Assembly: GCF_011040385.1 (NCBI RefSeq)
Contig: NZ_JAAIKB010000003.1
Coordinates: forward strand, 496,001 to 560,000
Source: Falsiroseomonas algicola
Lineage (GTDB): Bacteria; Pseudomonadota; Alphaproteobacteria; Acetobacterales; Acetobacteraceae
Direction of reading: 5' to 3'
DNA length: 64,000 nt
The notes under the pieces: generated by a model
The model's database searches: none
What the model was told of the DNA's origin: nothing
Seen by the model: only the letters and a program-made list of their open reading frames with translations
Part shown: in pieces, positions 43,695 through 54,430 of the stretch
How positions within the stretch are numbered: position 1 is the first letter of the stretch
Layout of the letters: each line of letters begins with the position of its first letter
Program-made: the position numbers and the translations under genes

Positions 43695-45266
43695 TCAGCG
43701 CTTCGTCACGCCCCAGAAGACCGGGACCGTGGTCGGACGCAGGCCCTCGATGTTGGCGCGATGCGCGGCCAGCGTGCGAAACTGGCCGGCGTTGATGTAG
43801 GGCAGCACCTCATAGGCGCGGGCATGGACGCGATGCAGGATCTCCTGCCGCTTCGCCGCGTCATTCTCCTCCCACCATGACCGGCGCAGATCCTCAAGCT
43901 GCTGGTCGCAGGGCCAGCCCGTCAGCCCGCCCTCGCAGGGGCTGGCGAGGTAGAGGTTGGTCAGCGGGTTCTGGCCATCCAGCACATTGGCGACGGTGAC
44001 GAAGAAGTTCCAGCCGCCCTGGTCCACCGGCTCCCGCCGGTTGCGGCGCTGCGTGACCGTCGCCCAGTCCATGCTGGGCACGTCCATGTTCAGCCCCGCG
44101 CGCTGGAAGGCCTGCGCCATCACCAGCGTCGCGGCGTTGTTGATGGGGCTGTCGGCGGCGTTCATGAAGACGATGCGCTGGCCGTTGTAGCCGGCTTCCC
44201 TCAGCAGGGCGCGGGCACGTTCCACATTCGCCTCCCGCAGCCCCTGCGCGCCGGCGCTGCTCTCCAGCGGCGTGCCGCAGAAGAAGAAGGCCGGGCAATA
44301 GGGCACCTGTTCACTGGCGCGGATGCCGACGGCCTGCAGGACCTCCTGCTGGTTGATAAGGTGCAACAGTGCCTGGCGCGCGGCGGGGTTGTTGAAAGGA
44401 GGTTGCGTGTGGTTGATGCGCAGCCAGACCATGAAGCCCACGGGGTTCAGCGCCATGGTGCGGATGTTGCGGTTGCGCTCCAGCGTCGGGACAATGTCCG
44501 GGGAGGGCTGCTCGATGAAGTCGATCTCGCCGGATTGCAGCGCGGCCGCGGCGGTGGCGGGGTCCGGCATCGCGATCCATTCGACGCGGTCGAGATTCAC
44601 CACCTTGCCGCCGGCCAGGCCATCCGCGGCCTCCGCGCGCGGGCGGTAGTTCGGGTTGCGCGTGTAGATTGCGCGATCGCCGACGCGCCACTGGCTGGCC
44701 TGAAAGATGAAGGGGCCGCTGCCGGTCGCGTCCGTGATGGCCGTCGTCGCCGGCGTCTGCGCGATTCGTTCCGGCATCACGAACAGCGCGCTGGCGGTCG
44801 GCCGGGCCAGCGCCTCCGTCACCAGGGCGAAGGGGCGGGACAGGGTGATGGTGAAGGTCTTGTCGTCCACCACCTCCATGCTGGCCGTGGCCGCCGCCAG
44901 CGCGCGCCCGACGATGTCCCGCTGCGCCCAGCGGCGGATGGAGGCGACGGCATCGGCCGCGCGCACAGGCTGCCCATCATGGAAGGCCAGGCCATCGCGC
45001 AGCGTGAAGCGGTGCGACAGGCCGTCAGCGCTGGCGACATGCGTATCGACCATCTGCGGGCGCGCGACGCCCTGGCTGTCCAGCGCGAAAAGCTGGTCAT
45101 AGACCATGAAGCCGTGGTTGCGGACGAAGGCCGCGGTGGACTGCACAGGGTCCAGGCTGGCCAGATCGTTGATCAGCACGACCCGCAGCGTGGACTGCGC
45201 CTGGGCCAGCCCCGCCGTGAGAGATATCGCGGCCGCCGCCACCGCCCCGAGCCACCGCCTGCGCAT
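43695..45266 (-). CDS. Oligopeptide/nickel-type ABC transporter substrate-binding protein (SBP_bac_5)
   Basis: This 523-residue periplasmic protein has a Sec signal ending near LAQAQS. The opening LRVVLINDLASLDPVQ and the block THVASADGLSHRFTLRDGLAFHDG are the family signature. It is encoded divergently from the amidohydrolase and dppBC-type permease genes with a 153-base gap, so it is probably one of two binding proteins that serve the same transporter. Confidence 0.9.
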   Translation of the reverse strand: MRRRWLGAVAAAAISLTAGLAQAQSTLRVVLINDLASLDPVQSTAAFVRNHGFMVYDQLFALDSQGVARPQMVDTHVASADGLSHRFTLRDGLAFHDGQPVRAADAVASIRRWAQRDIVGRALAAATASMEVVDDKTFTITLSRPFALVTEALARPTASALFVMPERIAQTPATTAITDATGSGPFIFQASQWRVGDRAIYTRNPNYRPRAEAADGLAGGKVVNLDRVEWIAMPDPATAAAALQSGEIDFIEQPSPDIVPTLERNRNIRTMALNPVGFMVWLRINHTQPPFNNPAARQALLHLINQQEVLQAVGIRASEQVPYCPAFFFCGTPLESSAGAQGLREANVERARALLREAGYNGQRIVFMNAADSPINNAATLVMAQAFQRAGLNMDVPSMDWATVTQRRNRREPVDQGGWNFFVTVANVLDGQNPLTNLYLASPCEGGLTGWPCDQQLEDLRRSWWEENDAAKRQEILHRVHARAYEVLPYINAGQFRTLAAHRANIEGLRPTTVPVFWGVTKR

Positions 45267-45419
45267 GCGTCACTTCCTCATCCCGATGCCGCGATCATCA
45301 TCGCAGCGCGGCTGGCGGGCAATGATCTTTCCGCATCACCGGGTTGACGTGTCCCTATCGTCGTCTGACAGTCCCGTCATCTTTTGCGGTGCGGAAAATG
45401 GTATGCGGTGTACGGCGTG

Positions 45420-47042
45420 ATGGCTGAGATGATCTTCACCGGCGGTCGCATCTTCCGTGGGCTGGCGGGCGGCTTCGCGGAGGCGATGGCCGTGCGCGAC
45501 GGGCGCGTCCTGGCGGTGGGTGCGCTGGCGGAGGTGGAGGCGGCGGCGCCGGACGCACGGCGCATCGATCTGGCGGGCCGCGTCGCGATCCCGGCCTTCA
45601 ACGAAGCGCATATGCACTTGCTGCCCTATGGCCTGGCGCTGGCCGGCGTGAATCTGCGCGCGGAACAGGTGCGCACACTGGATGAGGCGCTGAAGCGCAT
45701 CGGGGACGCCGCGAAGGCCGCGCCCAAGGGCACCTGGGTGCTCGGCCGCGGCTATGACCATGCGGAACTCGATATCGGCCGCCACCCGACGGCGGCGGAA
45801 CTCGATGCCGTCTCGCCCGACAATCCCGTCTTCATCGTCCGCACCTGCGGGCATATGGGCGTGGCCAACAGCGCCGCGATGCGCGCTGCCGGCGTCGGGC
45901 ACAACACGCCGGACCCCGAAGGCGGCGTCATCGAACGCAAGGGCGGTGCGCTGACCGGCCTGTTCCAGGAACGCGCGATGCGCCTGGTGCGGGACGTGAT
46001 CCCGCCGCCCGATGCGGAAGCCCTGGTCGCGGCGATCGAGCGTGCGGGCAACCACCTCGCCTCCTTCGGCTTCGCCAGCGCCACCGACATGAATGTCGGC
46101 ATGACGGCGGGGATGGCGGAGGTCGAGGCCTTCCACGCTGCCCTCGCCGCCGGGCGTTCGCCGCTGCGGATGTGGAACGTGCTGGCCGGCAATCCGGAGG
46201 GCATCGCCCAGCAGGCGTGGGAAGCGGGGCTGCGGCCGAACCAGGGCGACGACATGCTGCGCTGGGGCGCGGTGAAGGTCTTTGCCGATGGCAGCGCGGG
46301 CGGGCTGACCGCGGCCTTCTTCGATCCCTATCTGGAAAGCGCCGGCGGCGGCACCGGTGTCTTCACCTTCCCGGACGACAAGATCCACGCGCTGCTGAAG
46401 CTGTATCATGAGCAGGGCTGGCAGCTCGACATCCACGCCATCGGCGATGCCGCGATCGAGCAGGTGCTGGTCGGCATGGAACAGGCGGACAGCGCGGCGC
46501 ATCCCTTTGCCGGGCGCCGCCACCGCATCGAACATTGTGGCTTCCTGAACCGTGACCAGATGCGCCGCATGAAGGCGCGCGGCATCCTGCCGGTGCCGCA
46601 GCCCGTCTTCATGTACGAATTCGGCGACCTCTACATCCGCAACCTCGGCCTGCCGCGCAGCGAGAACGCCTACCCGATGCGGACCTGGCTGGAGGAGGGG
46701 CATCATCCCGCGGCATCCTCCGACTGCCCTGTCTCCACCGTTGATCCGTTCATCAACCTCTTCACCATGATCACCCGCAAGACCAGCCGCGGCACCGTGA
46801 TGGGGCCTGGCGAGGCGCTGACGGTGGAGCAGGCGGTGCACTGCCAGACCTGGTGCGGCGCCTACACGCAATTCGCGGAGGATCGGCGCGGCACGCTGGA
46901 GCCCGGCATGCTGGCCGACATCGCCGTGCTGTCCCGCGACATCTTCTCCAGTTCGCCCGAGGAGATCCTGCACGACACGCGCGCCGACCTGACACTGCGC
47001 GGCGGCTCCGTGATCTTCGACCGGCACGGGGAGGCCGCCTGA
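45420..47042 (+). CDS. Amidohydrolase family protein (YtcJ-like)
   Basis: This 540-residue hydrolase has the HxH metal site in IPAFNEAHMHLLPYG, then DIHAIGDAAIEQ, RIEHCGFL and SSDCPVSTVDPF, matching the complete metal and catalytic set of the YtcJ group. An ATG at 45384 would add 12 residues and a GTG at 45417 one; 45420 gives the usual MAEMIFTGGRIF start. It shares one base with the first permease gene, so uptake and hydrolysis are linked. Confidence 0.89.
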   Translation: MAEMIFTGGRIFRGLAGGFAEAMAVRDGRVLAVGALAEVEAAAPDARRIDLAGRVAIPAFNEAHMHLLPYGLALAGVNLRAEQVRTLDEALKRIGDAAKAAPKGTWVLGRGYDHAELDIGRHPTAAELDAVSPDNPVFIVRTCGHMGVANSAAMRAAGVGHNTPDPEGGVIERKGGALTGLFQERAMRLVRDVIPPPDAEALVAAIERAGNHLASFGFASATDMNVGMTAGMAEVEAFHAALAAGRSPLRMWNVLAGNPEGIAQQAWEAGLRPNQGDDMLRWGAVKVFADGSAGGLTAAFFDPYLESAGGGTGVFTFPDDKIHALLKLYHEQGWQLDIHAIGDAAIEQVLVGMEQADSAAHPFAGRRHRIEHCGFLNRDQMRRMKARGILPVPQPVFMYEFGDLYIRNLGLPRSENAYPMRTWLEEGHHPAASSDCPVSTVDPFINLFTMITRKTSRGTVMGPGEALTVEQAVHCQTWCGAYTQFAEDRRGTLEPGMLADIAVLSRDIFSSSPEEILHDTRADLTLRGGSVIFDRHGEAA

Positions 47043-47983
47043 TGCTGCGCCACGCCGTCCAGCGCCTGCTGCTGGCCGTGCCGGTGATGTTCGGCGTGCT
47101 GCTTGTCGGCTTCCTGCTGATGCAGGTGGTGCCGACGGACCCCGCGGTGGTGCGTGCCGGACCGAATGCCAGCGCCGAGATCATCGAGGCGATCCGCCGC
47201 GACCTCGGCCTCGACAAGCCGCTCTGGCTGCAGTTCTTCCTCTATCTCGGGCGGCTGGCGCAGGGCGACCTCGGCGTCTCCATCATCAACAACGTGCCCG
47301 TCGCGCAGGAGCTCGGCACCACCATCGGCCCGACGCTGGAACTGATGGTGGCGAGCCTGGTGTGGTCCATCCCGCTCGGCCTCTTCCTCGGCACCATCGG
47401 GGCCTATTGGCGCGGCTCGCTGATCGATCGCGCGGTGATGGCGATCAGCGTCGCGGGCGTCTCCGTGCCGGTCTTCTTCCTCGGCCTCGTGCTGATCTGG
47501 GTCGTCGGCTTCCAGTGGCAGTGGCTGCCCTTCACGGGGCGGGAGGGGCCGCTCTGGACCTGGCAGGGGCTGCGCGCGGTCATCCTGCCGGCCATCACGC
47601 TGGGCGGCGTCTTCGTCGGTCCCGTGGCGCGCATGACGCGCACCGCGGTGCTGGATGTGCTGGGCGCGGACCATGTGCGCACCGCGCGCGCCAAGGGCCT
47701 GCCGGAGCGCATCGTCGTGCTGCGCCACGCGCTGCGCAACGCGATGGTGCCGGTGGTGACGCTGATCGGCCTGCAGATCGGCTTCCTGCTCGGCGGCGCG
47801 GTGGTGACGGAGACGGTCTTCTCCTGGCCTGGCGTCGGCAGGCTCGCGGTCGGCGCCATCCTGTCCTCGGACTTCCCGATGGCGCAGGGCACCATCATCG
47901 TCCTCTCGCTCGGCTTCATCCTGGTGAATTTGACCGTCGATCTCCTCTATGGCGTGCTCGATCCGCGGGTGCGCGCGGCATGA
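47042..47983 (+). CDS. Oligopeptide-type ABC transporter permease (DppB/OppB type)
   Basis: This 313-residue inner-membrane protein has six spans. It begins MLRHAVQRLLLAVPVMFGV as is usual for DppB, with LRRDLGLDKPL-type residues in the loop (RRDLGLDKPLWLQF). The conserved ARAKGLPERIVVLRHALRNA block contacts the ATPase. Four bases overlap with the next permease. Confidence 0.92.
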   Translation: MLRHAVQRLLLAVPVMFGVLLVGFLLMQVVPTDPAVVRAGPNASAEIIEAIRRDLGLDKPLWLQFFLYLGRLAQGDLGVSIINNVPVAQELGTTIGPTLELMVASLVWSIPLGLFLGTIGAYWRGSLIDRAVMAISVAGVSVPVFFLGLVLIWVVGFQWQWLPFTGREGPLWTWQGLRAVILPAITLGGVFVGPVARMTRTAVLDVLGADHVRTARAKGLPERIVVLRHALRNAMVPVVTLIGLQIGFLLGGAVVTETVFSWPGVGRLAVGAILSSDFPMAQGTIIVLSLGFILVNLTVDLLYGVLDPRVRAA

Positions 47984-48831
47984 GCGGCGTGCAGCCCCCC
48001 GCGCGGCCCTCCACGCTGCGCGTCCTGCTGCGGGAGCCCGCCGCGGCTGTCTCCGCCGCGCTGGTCGCCATCACGGTGCTGGCGGCGCTGCTGGCGCCGT
48101 GGCTGGCACCCTATGATCCGTATGAGACCGACCTGATGGCGATCATGCAGCCGCCAGGCGGGGCCTATCTGCTGGGCACGGATGGGCAGGGGAGGGACAT
48201 GCTCTCCCGCCTGCTCTACGGGCTGCGCGTGACCTTGACGATGGGCGCGTTGAGCCTTGGCTTCGGCGGCGTGCTCGGCGTGCTCATTGGTTTCTGCGCG
48301 GCCTATTACCGCCGCGTGGACGGGCTACTGATGCGACTGGCGGACATCATGCTTTCCTTCCCCGCCATCCTCTTCGGCCTCGCCATCGCGGCCATTGCGG
48401 GCCCGGGTGTGACGGCGGTGGTGATCGCTCTGTCTGTTGCCACCGTGCCGCTGATGGCGCGTATCGCGCGATCGACCGCGCTGGTGGTGCTGGGTCTCGA
48501 CTACATCGAGGCCGCGCGCGCGCAGGGCATGGGGGATGCGCGGCTGATCTGGCGGCACCTGATGCCGAACTGCCTCTCGCCCATCCTGGTCTTCGCCACG
48601 CTGCGCTTCGGGCAGGTGATCCTGCTGGGGTCGGCGCTGTCCTTCCTCGGCCTCGGCGCGCAGGCGCCGATCGCGGAACTCGGCGCGATGGCGGCGCAGG
48701 GGCGCACCTTCCTGTTCTTCGCGCCGCATATCAGCGTCATCCCCTCGGTCGCGATCTTCGTCATCGTCCTCGCCTTCAACGTGCTGGGGGATGCGCTGCG
48801 CGATGCGCTCGACCCCCGGCTCCGCGTCTAG
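47980..48831 (+). CDS. Oligopeptide-type ABC transporter permease (DppC/OppC type)
   Basis: This 283-residue second permease has the N-terminal LAPYDPYETD, LLGTDGQGRDMLSRLLYG and EAARAQGMGDARLIWRHLMP blocks typical of DppC. It starts at the ATGA overlap with DppB. A 22-base gap with a GGGAGA ribosome-binding site separates it from the next binding protein. Confidence 0.93.
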   Translation: MSGVQPPARPSTLRVLLREPAAAVSAALVAITVLAALLAPWLAPYDPYETDLMAIMQPPGGAYLLGTDGQGRDMLSRLLYGLRVTLTMGALSLGFGGVLGVLIGFCAAYYRRVDGLLMRLADIMLSFPAILFGLAIAAIAGPGVTAVVIALSVATVPLMARIARSTALVVLGLDYIEAARAQGMGDARLIWRHLMPNCLSPILVFATLRFGQVILLGSALSFLGLGAQAPIAELGAMAAQGRTFLFFAPHISVIPSVAIFVIVLAFNVLGDALRDALDPRLRV

Positions 48832-48853
48832 AACCAAGCAGGGAGAACCAAGC

Positions 48854-50458
48854 ATGAGAACCGGACTGCTCCGCCGCGGCATGATCGCCGCCGCCGCACT
48901 CGCCGCGACGCTGCCCGCACTGCCCGCGGAGGCGCAGACGCCGCGCAACACCGCGGTCTTCATGCGGGAGATCGATGCGGACCGCTACGACCTGCACCGC
49001 AGCACCGCGCGCGGCGCCGGTGAGATCGTGACGCTGATGACGGACACGCTGGTCAGCATGGACTGGGATGGCCGCACCATCCGCCCGGGCCTGGCCGAGA
49101 GCTGGACGGTGTCGGAGGACGGCAAGCTCTACACCTTCCGCCTTCGCCGCGACGTCACCTTCTGCGACGGCAAGCCGATGACGGCGGAGGACGTCGTCTA
49201 TTCCATCAACCGCTGGATCGCCCCCGCCACGCGCAGCCCCGTCGCCTGGCGCGCCGGCCCGGTGAAGGAGATCCGCGCCGTCGATCCCTACACCGTCGAA
49301 TACGAACTGAACTCGCCCTTCAGCGAGCTGCTGTCGCAGCTGACGCTGTTCTTTGCCGGCATCATCGACCGCGCGACGGTCGAGCGGCTCGGCGACAATT
49401 TCGGCACCCAGGGCTTCAACGGCACCGGCCCCTATTGCTGGGCAAGCTGGACGCCGCGCAGCGAACTGGTGCTGACGCGCCATCCGAATTACCGCTGGGG
49501 CCCGCCCATCTTCGAGAATCGTGGTCCGGCGCATGTCGAACGCATCGTCTGGCGCGTGGTGCCGGAAGCGACGGCCCGCCTCGCGGCGCTGCAGACCGGG
49601 CAGGCCGATGTCACGCAGTACATCCCGATGGTGGCGGTGGACAGCGTGCGCCGCGTGCCGACCGTGACAGTGACGACGCAGCCGAACTACTTCTGGGACT
49701 ACTATCTCGGCTTCAAGGTGGATAAGCCGGTGGTGAGCGACCGCGCCGTGCGCCGCGCCATCCACCAGGCCGTGGACCGTGCCGCGCTGGTCCGCGCCGT
49801 CTGGTTCGGCCATGCCCAGCCCGCGCTGAACATCGTCAACCCGAACACGCTGGACTACGACGCGCAGTCGGACACGCTGGTCCCGCGCTTCGATCCCGCC
49901 GCCGCCGCGCGCACGCTGGATGAGGCCGGCTGGCGCATGGGCTCCGACGGCATCCGCGTGAAGGACGGCCAGCGCGCCACCTTCCTGACCTATGGCATCA
50001 ACACGCTGGAGAACCAGCGCCAGGGCGAGATTATCCAGCAGGCGCTGCGCCGCGTTGGCATCGAGATGCGCGTGCAGCTCTTTGACGCCACCGTGGCCTG
50101 GGGCCGCATGGCGACGCAGGAATTCGACGCGCTGTTCCTCTCCTACCCCTATTTCTCCGCGGGCGATGCGCTGGCGCTCTACTGGCACAGCCGGGCGCGT
50201 CCGACGCCGAACCGGATGAACTGGAACGACCCGCAGACGGATGCCTGGCTGGATGAGGCGCGCAGCGCCACCGACCCCGCCGTGCGCGCCCGCGCGCTCG
50301 CCCTGCTCCAGCGCAAGCTGGCGGAGGAAGCGCCCTGGCTGACCACGGCGCGGGAGAATCTCTATGTCGGCAACAGCAACCGCGTGACCGGCGTGCGCGC
50401 CCATGGCCTCTACGGCATCGGCGTCTACAAGGCGCTGGACATGCGGATCGTGCGATAA
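48854..50458 (+). CDS. Oligopeptide-type ABC transporter substrate-binding protein (SBP_bac_5)
   Basis: This 534-residue periplasmic protein has a Sec signal with a twin-Arg-like start (MRTGLLRRGMIAAAALAATL) and cleavage near AEAQT. The family blocks ESWTVSEDGKLYTFRLR and DVVYSINRW are clear. With the protein at 43695 the operon has two binding proteins for one permease set, which may widen the substrate range. Confidence 0.91.
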   Translation: MRTGLLRRGMIAAAALAATLPALPAEAQTPRNTAVFMREIDADRYDLHRSTARGAGEIVTLMTDTLVSMDWDGRTIRPGLAESWTVSEDGKLYTFRLRRDVTFCDGKPMTAEDVVYSINRWIAPATRSPVAWRAGPVKEIRAVDPYTVEYELNSPFSELLSQLTLFFAGIIDRATVERLGDNFGTQGFNGTGPYCWASWTPRSELVLTRHPNYRWGPPIFENRGPAHVERIVWRVVPEATARLAALQTGQADVTQYIPMVAVDSVRRVPTVTVTTQPNYFWDYYLGFKVDKPVVSDRAVRRAIHQAVDRAALVRAVWFGHAQPALNIVNPNTLDYDAQSDTLVPRFDPAAAARTLDEAGWRMGSDGIRVKDGQRATFLTYGINTLENQRQGEIIQQALRRVGIEMRVQLFDATVAWGRMATQEFDALFLSYPYFSAGDALALYWHSRARPTPNRMNWNDPQTDAWLDEARSATDPAVRARALALLQRKLAEEAPWLTTARENLYVGNSNRVTGVRAHGLYGIGVYKALDMRIVR

Positions 50459-50478
50459 TCAAGGGGGAAACAAAGGGC

Positions 50479-51908
50479 ATGGCCACCACCGTCATCCGCA
50501 ACGCGGACCTCGTCGTCGCCTGGGATGCCTCGACGAAGAGCCACACCTACCTCTCGGATGCCGATGTGGCGTTCGAAGGCGGCGCGCTGACCTTCGTCGG
50601 CCGGGGCTATACCGGCCCGGCGGAGGAGGAGATCAGCGGCCGCGGGCTGATGGTCATGCCCGGCCTTGTCAACATTCACTCGCACCCCTCCAGCGAGCCG
50701 ATGAACAAGGGGCTGATCGATGAGATCGGCAGCCCCGGCCTCTACAACTCCTCGCTCTACGAATTCATGCCGATCTTCCGCGCGGATGCGGAAGCGGTGC
50801 CGAGCTGCGTCCGCGTGGCGCTCTCGGAACTGCTGCTCTCCGGCGTCACGACGGTGGCCGACCTCTCCATGGCCCATCCCGGCTGGATGGACCTGCTGGC
50901 GGAATCCGGCATGCGCGTCTGCATCGCGCCCATGTTCAAGTCGGCCAAGTGGTTCACGAAGAACGGCCATGTCGTCGAATACGAATGGGACGAGGCCGCC
51001 GGCGAGAAGGCGATGGCGGAGGCGCTGTCGCTGATCGAGCGCGCGGAGCAGCATGAGTCCGGGCGCCTCTTCGGCATGGTCGTGCCGGCGCAGATCGATA
51101 CCTGCACCGACACGCTGTTGAAGGAGAGCTTCCAGGAAGCCGGCAAGCGTGGCCTGTCCTGGCAGATTCATGCCGCGCAGTCGGTGGTCGAGTTCCACGA
51201 GATCACTCGCCGCCACGGCAAGACGCCGATCGGCTGGCTCGACAGCATGGGCCTGCTGAGCGAGCGCAGCATCATCGGCCACGGCATCTTCCTGGACGAC
51301 CATCCTTCCACGCGCTGGTGGACGGATACCGACATGAAGCGCCTGGCGGAGACCGGCACCACCGTCGCGCATTGCCCCACCGTCTTCGCCCGCCGCGGCA
51401 TCACGCTGAAGCATTTCGGGCGCTACAAGCGCGCCGGCGTCAATATGGGCCTCGGGACGGATACCTATCCGCACAACATGCTGGATGAGATGCGGCTCGT
51501 CGCCTATCTCGCCCGCACCCAGGCCAATGACCCGCGCAGCATGACGACGACGGAGCTGTTCGACGCCGCGACGGTCGGCGGCGCGCAGGCGCTGGGCCGC
51601 GAGGATATCGGCCGGCTCGTCGCAGGCGCCCGCGCCGATTTCGTGCTAGTGGATGTCACGCATCCCCGCATGCGGCCCTCCCGTGATCCCGTCCGCAGCC
51701 TGGTCTATGCGGCGGGCGACCGCGCGGTGAAGGATGTCTTCGTCGATGGCATCAAGGTCGTGGCCGACGGCCAGGTGCTGACCATGGACTACGCCGCGGC
51801 GGCGGAGCACCTGAACGAGGCGCAGAAGCGCATCATCGACCGCGCGCCGGCACAGGACTGGGCGCATCGCCCGGTCGAGGTGTCGAGCCCGCCGACCTTC
51901 CGGTGGTC

Positions 51909-51912
<4 letters not shown>
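50479..51912 (+). CDS. Amidohydrolase (AtzA/TrzN/cytosine deaminase-like group)
   Basis: This 477-residue hydrolase has the HxH site in [15 protein letters not shown]. The remaining metal and catalytic residues lie in [24 protein letters not shown] and [12 protein letters not shown], the layout of aminohydrolases acting on ring amines or halides. It follows the binding protein by 20 bases and overlaps the ATPase gene by 4 bases, so it is made together with the transporter. The substrate is probably an amide, aminated ring or cyclic dipeptide brought in by this system; that is inference. Confidence 0.88.
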
Positions 51913-52897
<985 letters not shown>

Positions 52898-52901
<4 letters not shown>

Positions 52902-53962
52902 GCCTGCTCGACGTCACCGACCTCACCAAGCACTACCCCGTCCGCCAGGGCATCGTCGTGGCGAAGCAGGTCGGCACCGTCCGCGCGGTCGATGGCGTCT
53001 CCTTCCGCATCGAGCGTGGCGAGACGCTGGCGCTGGTCGGCGAATCCGGATGCGGCAAGTCCACCACCGCGCGCCTCGTGCTGCGCCTGATCGAGCCGAC
53101 CTCCGGCACCGTCCGCTTCGACGGCCAGGAAGTGTCGGGCGCCGCGCTGCGCACGCTGCGGCGCCGCGTGCAGGTCGTCTTCCAGGACCCCTATGCCAGC
53201 CTCAATCCGCGGCTGCGCGTCGGCGAGACCATCGCGGAGCCGATGGAGGTGCATGGGATCGGCGATGCGACATCGCGGGAGGCGCGGGTGCAGGAGTTGC
53301 TGCGCCTCGTCGGCCTCGCGCCCTTCCATGCGCAGCGCTATCCGCATGAATTCAGCGGCGGCCAGCGCCAGCGCATCGGTATCGCCCGTGCCCTTGCGGT
53401 GCAGCCGGACCTCATCGTCTGCGACGAGCCCGTCAGCGCCTTGGATGTCTCGATCCAGGCGCAGGTGGTGAACCTGCTGAAGGACCTGCAGCGGCAGTTC
53501 GGCCTCTCCTACCTCTTCATCGCGCATGACCTCGCGGTGGTGCGGCACATGGCCGACCGCGTCGCCGTCATGTATCTCGGCCAGATCGTGGAGACGGCGC
53601 CGAAGGCGGACCTGTTTGCCGCGCCGCGGCACCCCTACACCCAGGCGCTGCTGCGCGCGATCCCGCACCCCGATCCGCGCAGGCGCGGGCAGGTGACGCC
53701 GCTCGGCGGCGATGTGCCGAGCCCGATGAACCCGCCGCCGGGCTGCCGCTTCCACACGCGCTGCCCCTTCGCGCAGGATGTCTGCCGGAAGGAGGAGCCG
53801 GTGCTGCGCGACATCGCCGCCGGCGCGCGCGTGGCCTGCCACCTCGCGGAAACGCTGCCGCCCTTCGCCGTGGATTCCGGCGACGGCCTCAGCGACATCG
53901 CCACGCGGCGCCTGGCCCTTTATGCCGCCGCCAAGGAACGTCGCGCCTCAGGCGTCGGGTAG
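52898..53962 (+). CDS. Oligopeptide-type ABC transporter ATP-binding protein (DppF type)
   Basis: This 354-residue ATPase is the partner of DppD. Walker A is GESGCGKST, the signature is [15 protein letters not shown], Walker B is [12 protein letters not shown], and the end has the [14 protein letters not shown] cluster. It closes the operon and overlaps the convergent NTF2-like gene by 15 bases. Confidence 0.93.
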
Positions 53963-54358
53963 CGCCTCGCCCCGCAAGGCTTCCCACAGCGCGGCGGTGT
54001 CGTGGAAGACGTCGTAGGCGGCGACACGACCCTCGCGCAGCGTGAAGACATTCGCCACGCGCGCCGCGACTTCCTTTCCCGTGGCGCGGGCGCGCCAGCG
54101 GCCGGACAGCACGACCACCACCGTGTCGCCCTCCGTCACCCGGCGGATCGGCGTCACCTCCAGCACCTCCAGGTGCTTCGCGACGGCCGCGAAGAAGCGC
54201 ATCGCCTCCGCCACGCCGCGCCAGCTGCCGCTCCAGGGCAGAAGGCCAGGGCGGCCGGCATAGGTGATGATGAGGTCCGGCGTGGCCACCGCCGCCAGCG
54301 CCGCCGCATCGCCCGCCTTGATGGCGGCGTACCACGCCGCCAGCACATCCTGCGTCAT
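53948..54358 (-). CDS. NTF2-like (SnoaL/ketosteroid isomerase-like) protein
   Basis: This 136-residue protein starts at the ATG at 54358. It has the cone-shaped fold pattern of the NTF2 superfamily: an N-terminal helix ([19 protein letters not shown]), DLIITYAG and [14 protein letters not shown], then a beta-sheet segment ending [17 protein letters not shown]. Members can be isomerases, cyclases or plain binding proteins, so function is not assigned. It is divergent from the alcohol dehydrogenase gene, with 72 bases between. Confidence 0.8.
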   Translation of the reverse strand: MTQDVLAAWYAAIKAGDAAALAAVATPDLIITYAGRPGLLPWSGSWRGVAEAMRFFAAVAKHLEVLEVTPIRRVTEGDTVVVVLSGRWRARATGKEVAARVANVFTLREGRVAAYDVFHDTAALWEALRGEALPDA

Positions 54359-54430
54359 GCCGCCGCACCCTCCCTGGTCGTCCGGCAAGGCTGCCCGTAA
54401 TCTCCGCGCGACGACAGGGGAGGGCAGGCC

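Noticed and set aside
45344-45372. Sigma-70 promoter with TTGACG before the amidohydrolase gene
   Set aside because: A good -35 box is present, but the hexamer 17 bases downstream (GACAGT) is a poor -10 box, so I cannot support it.
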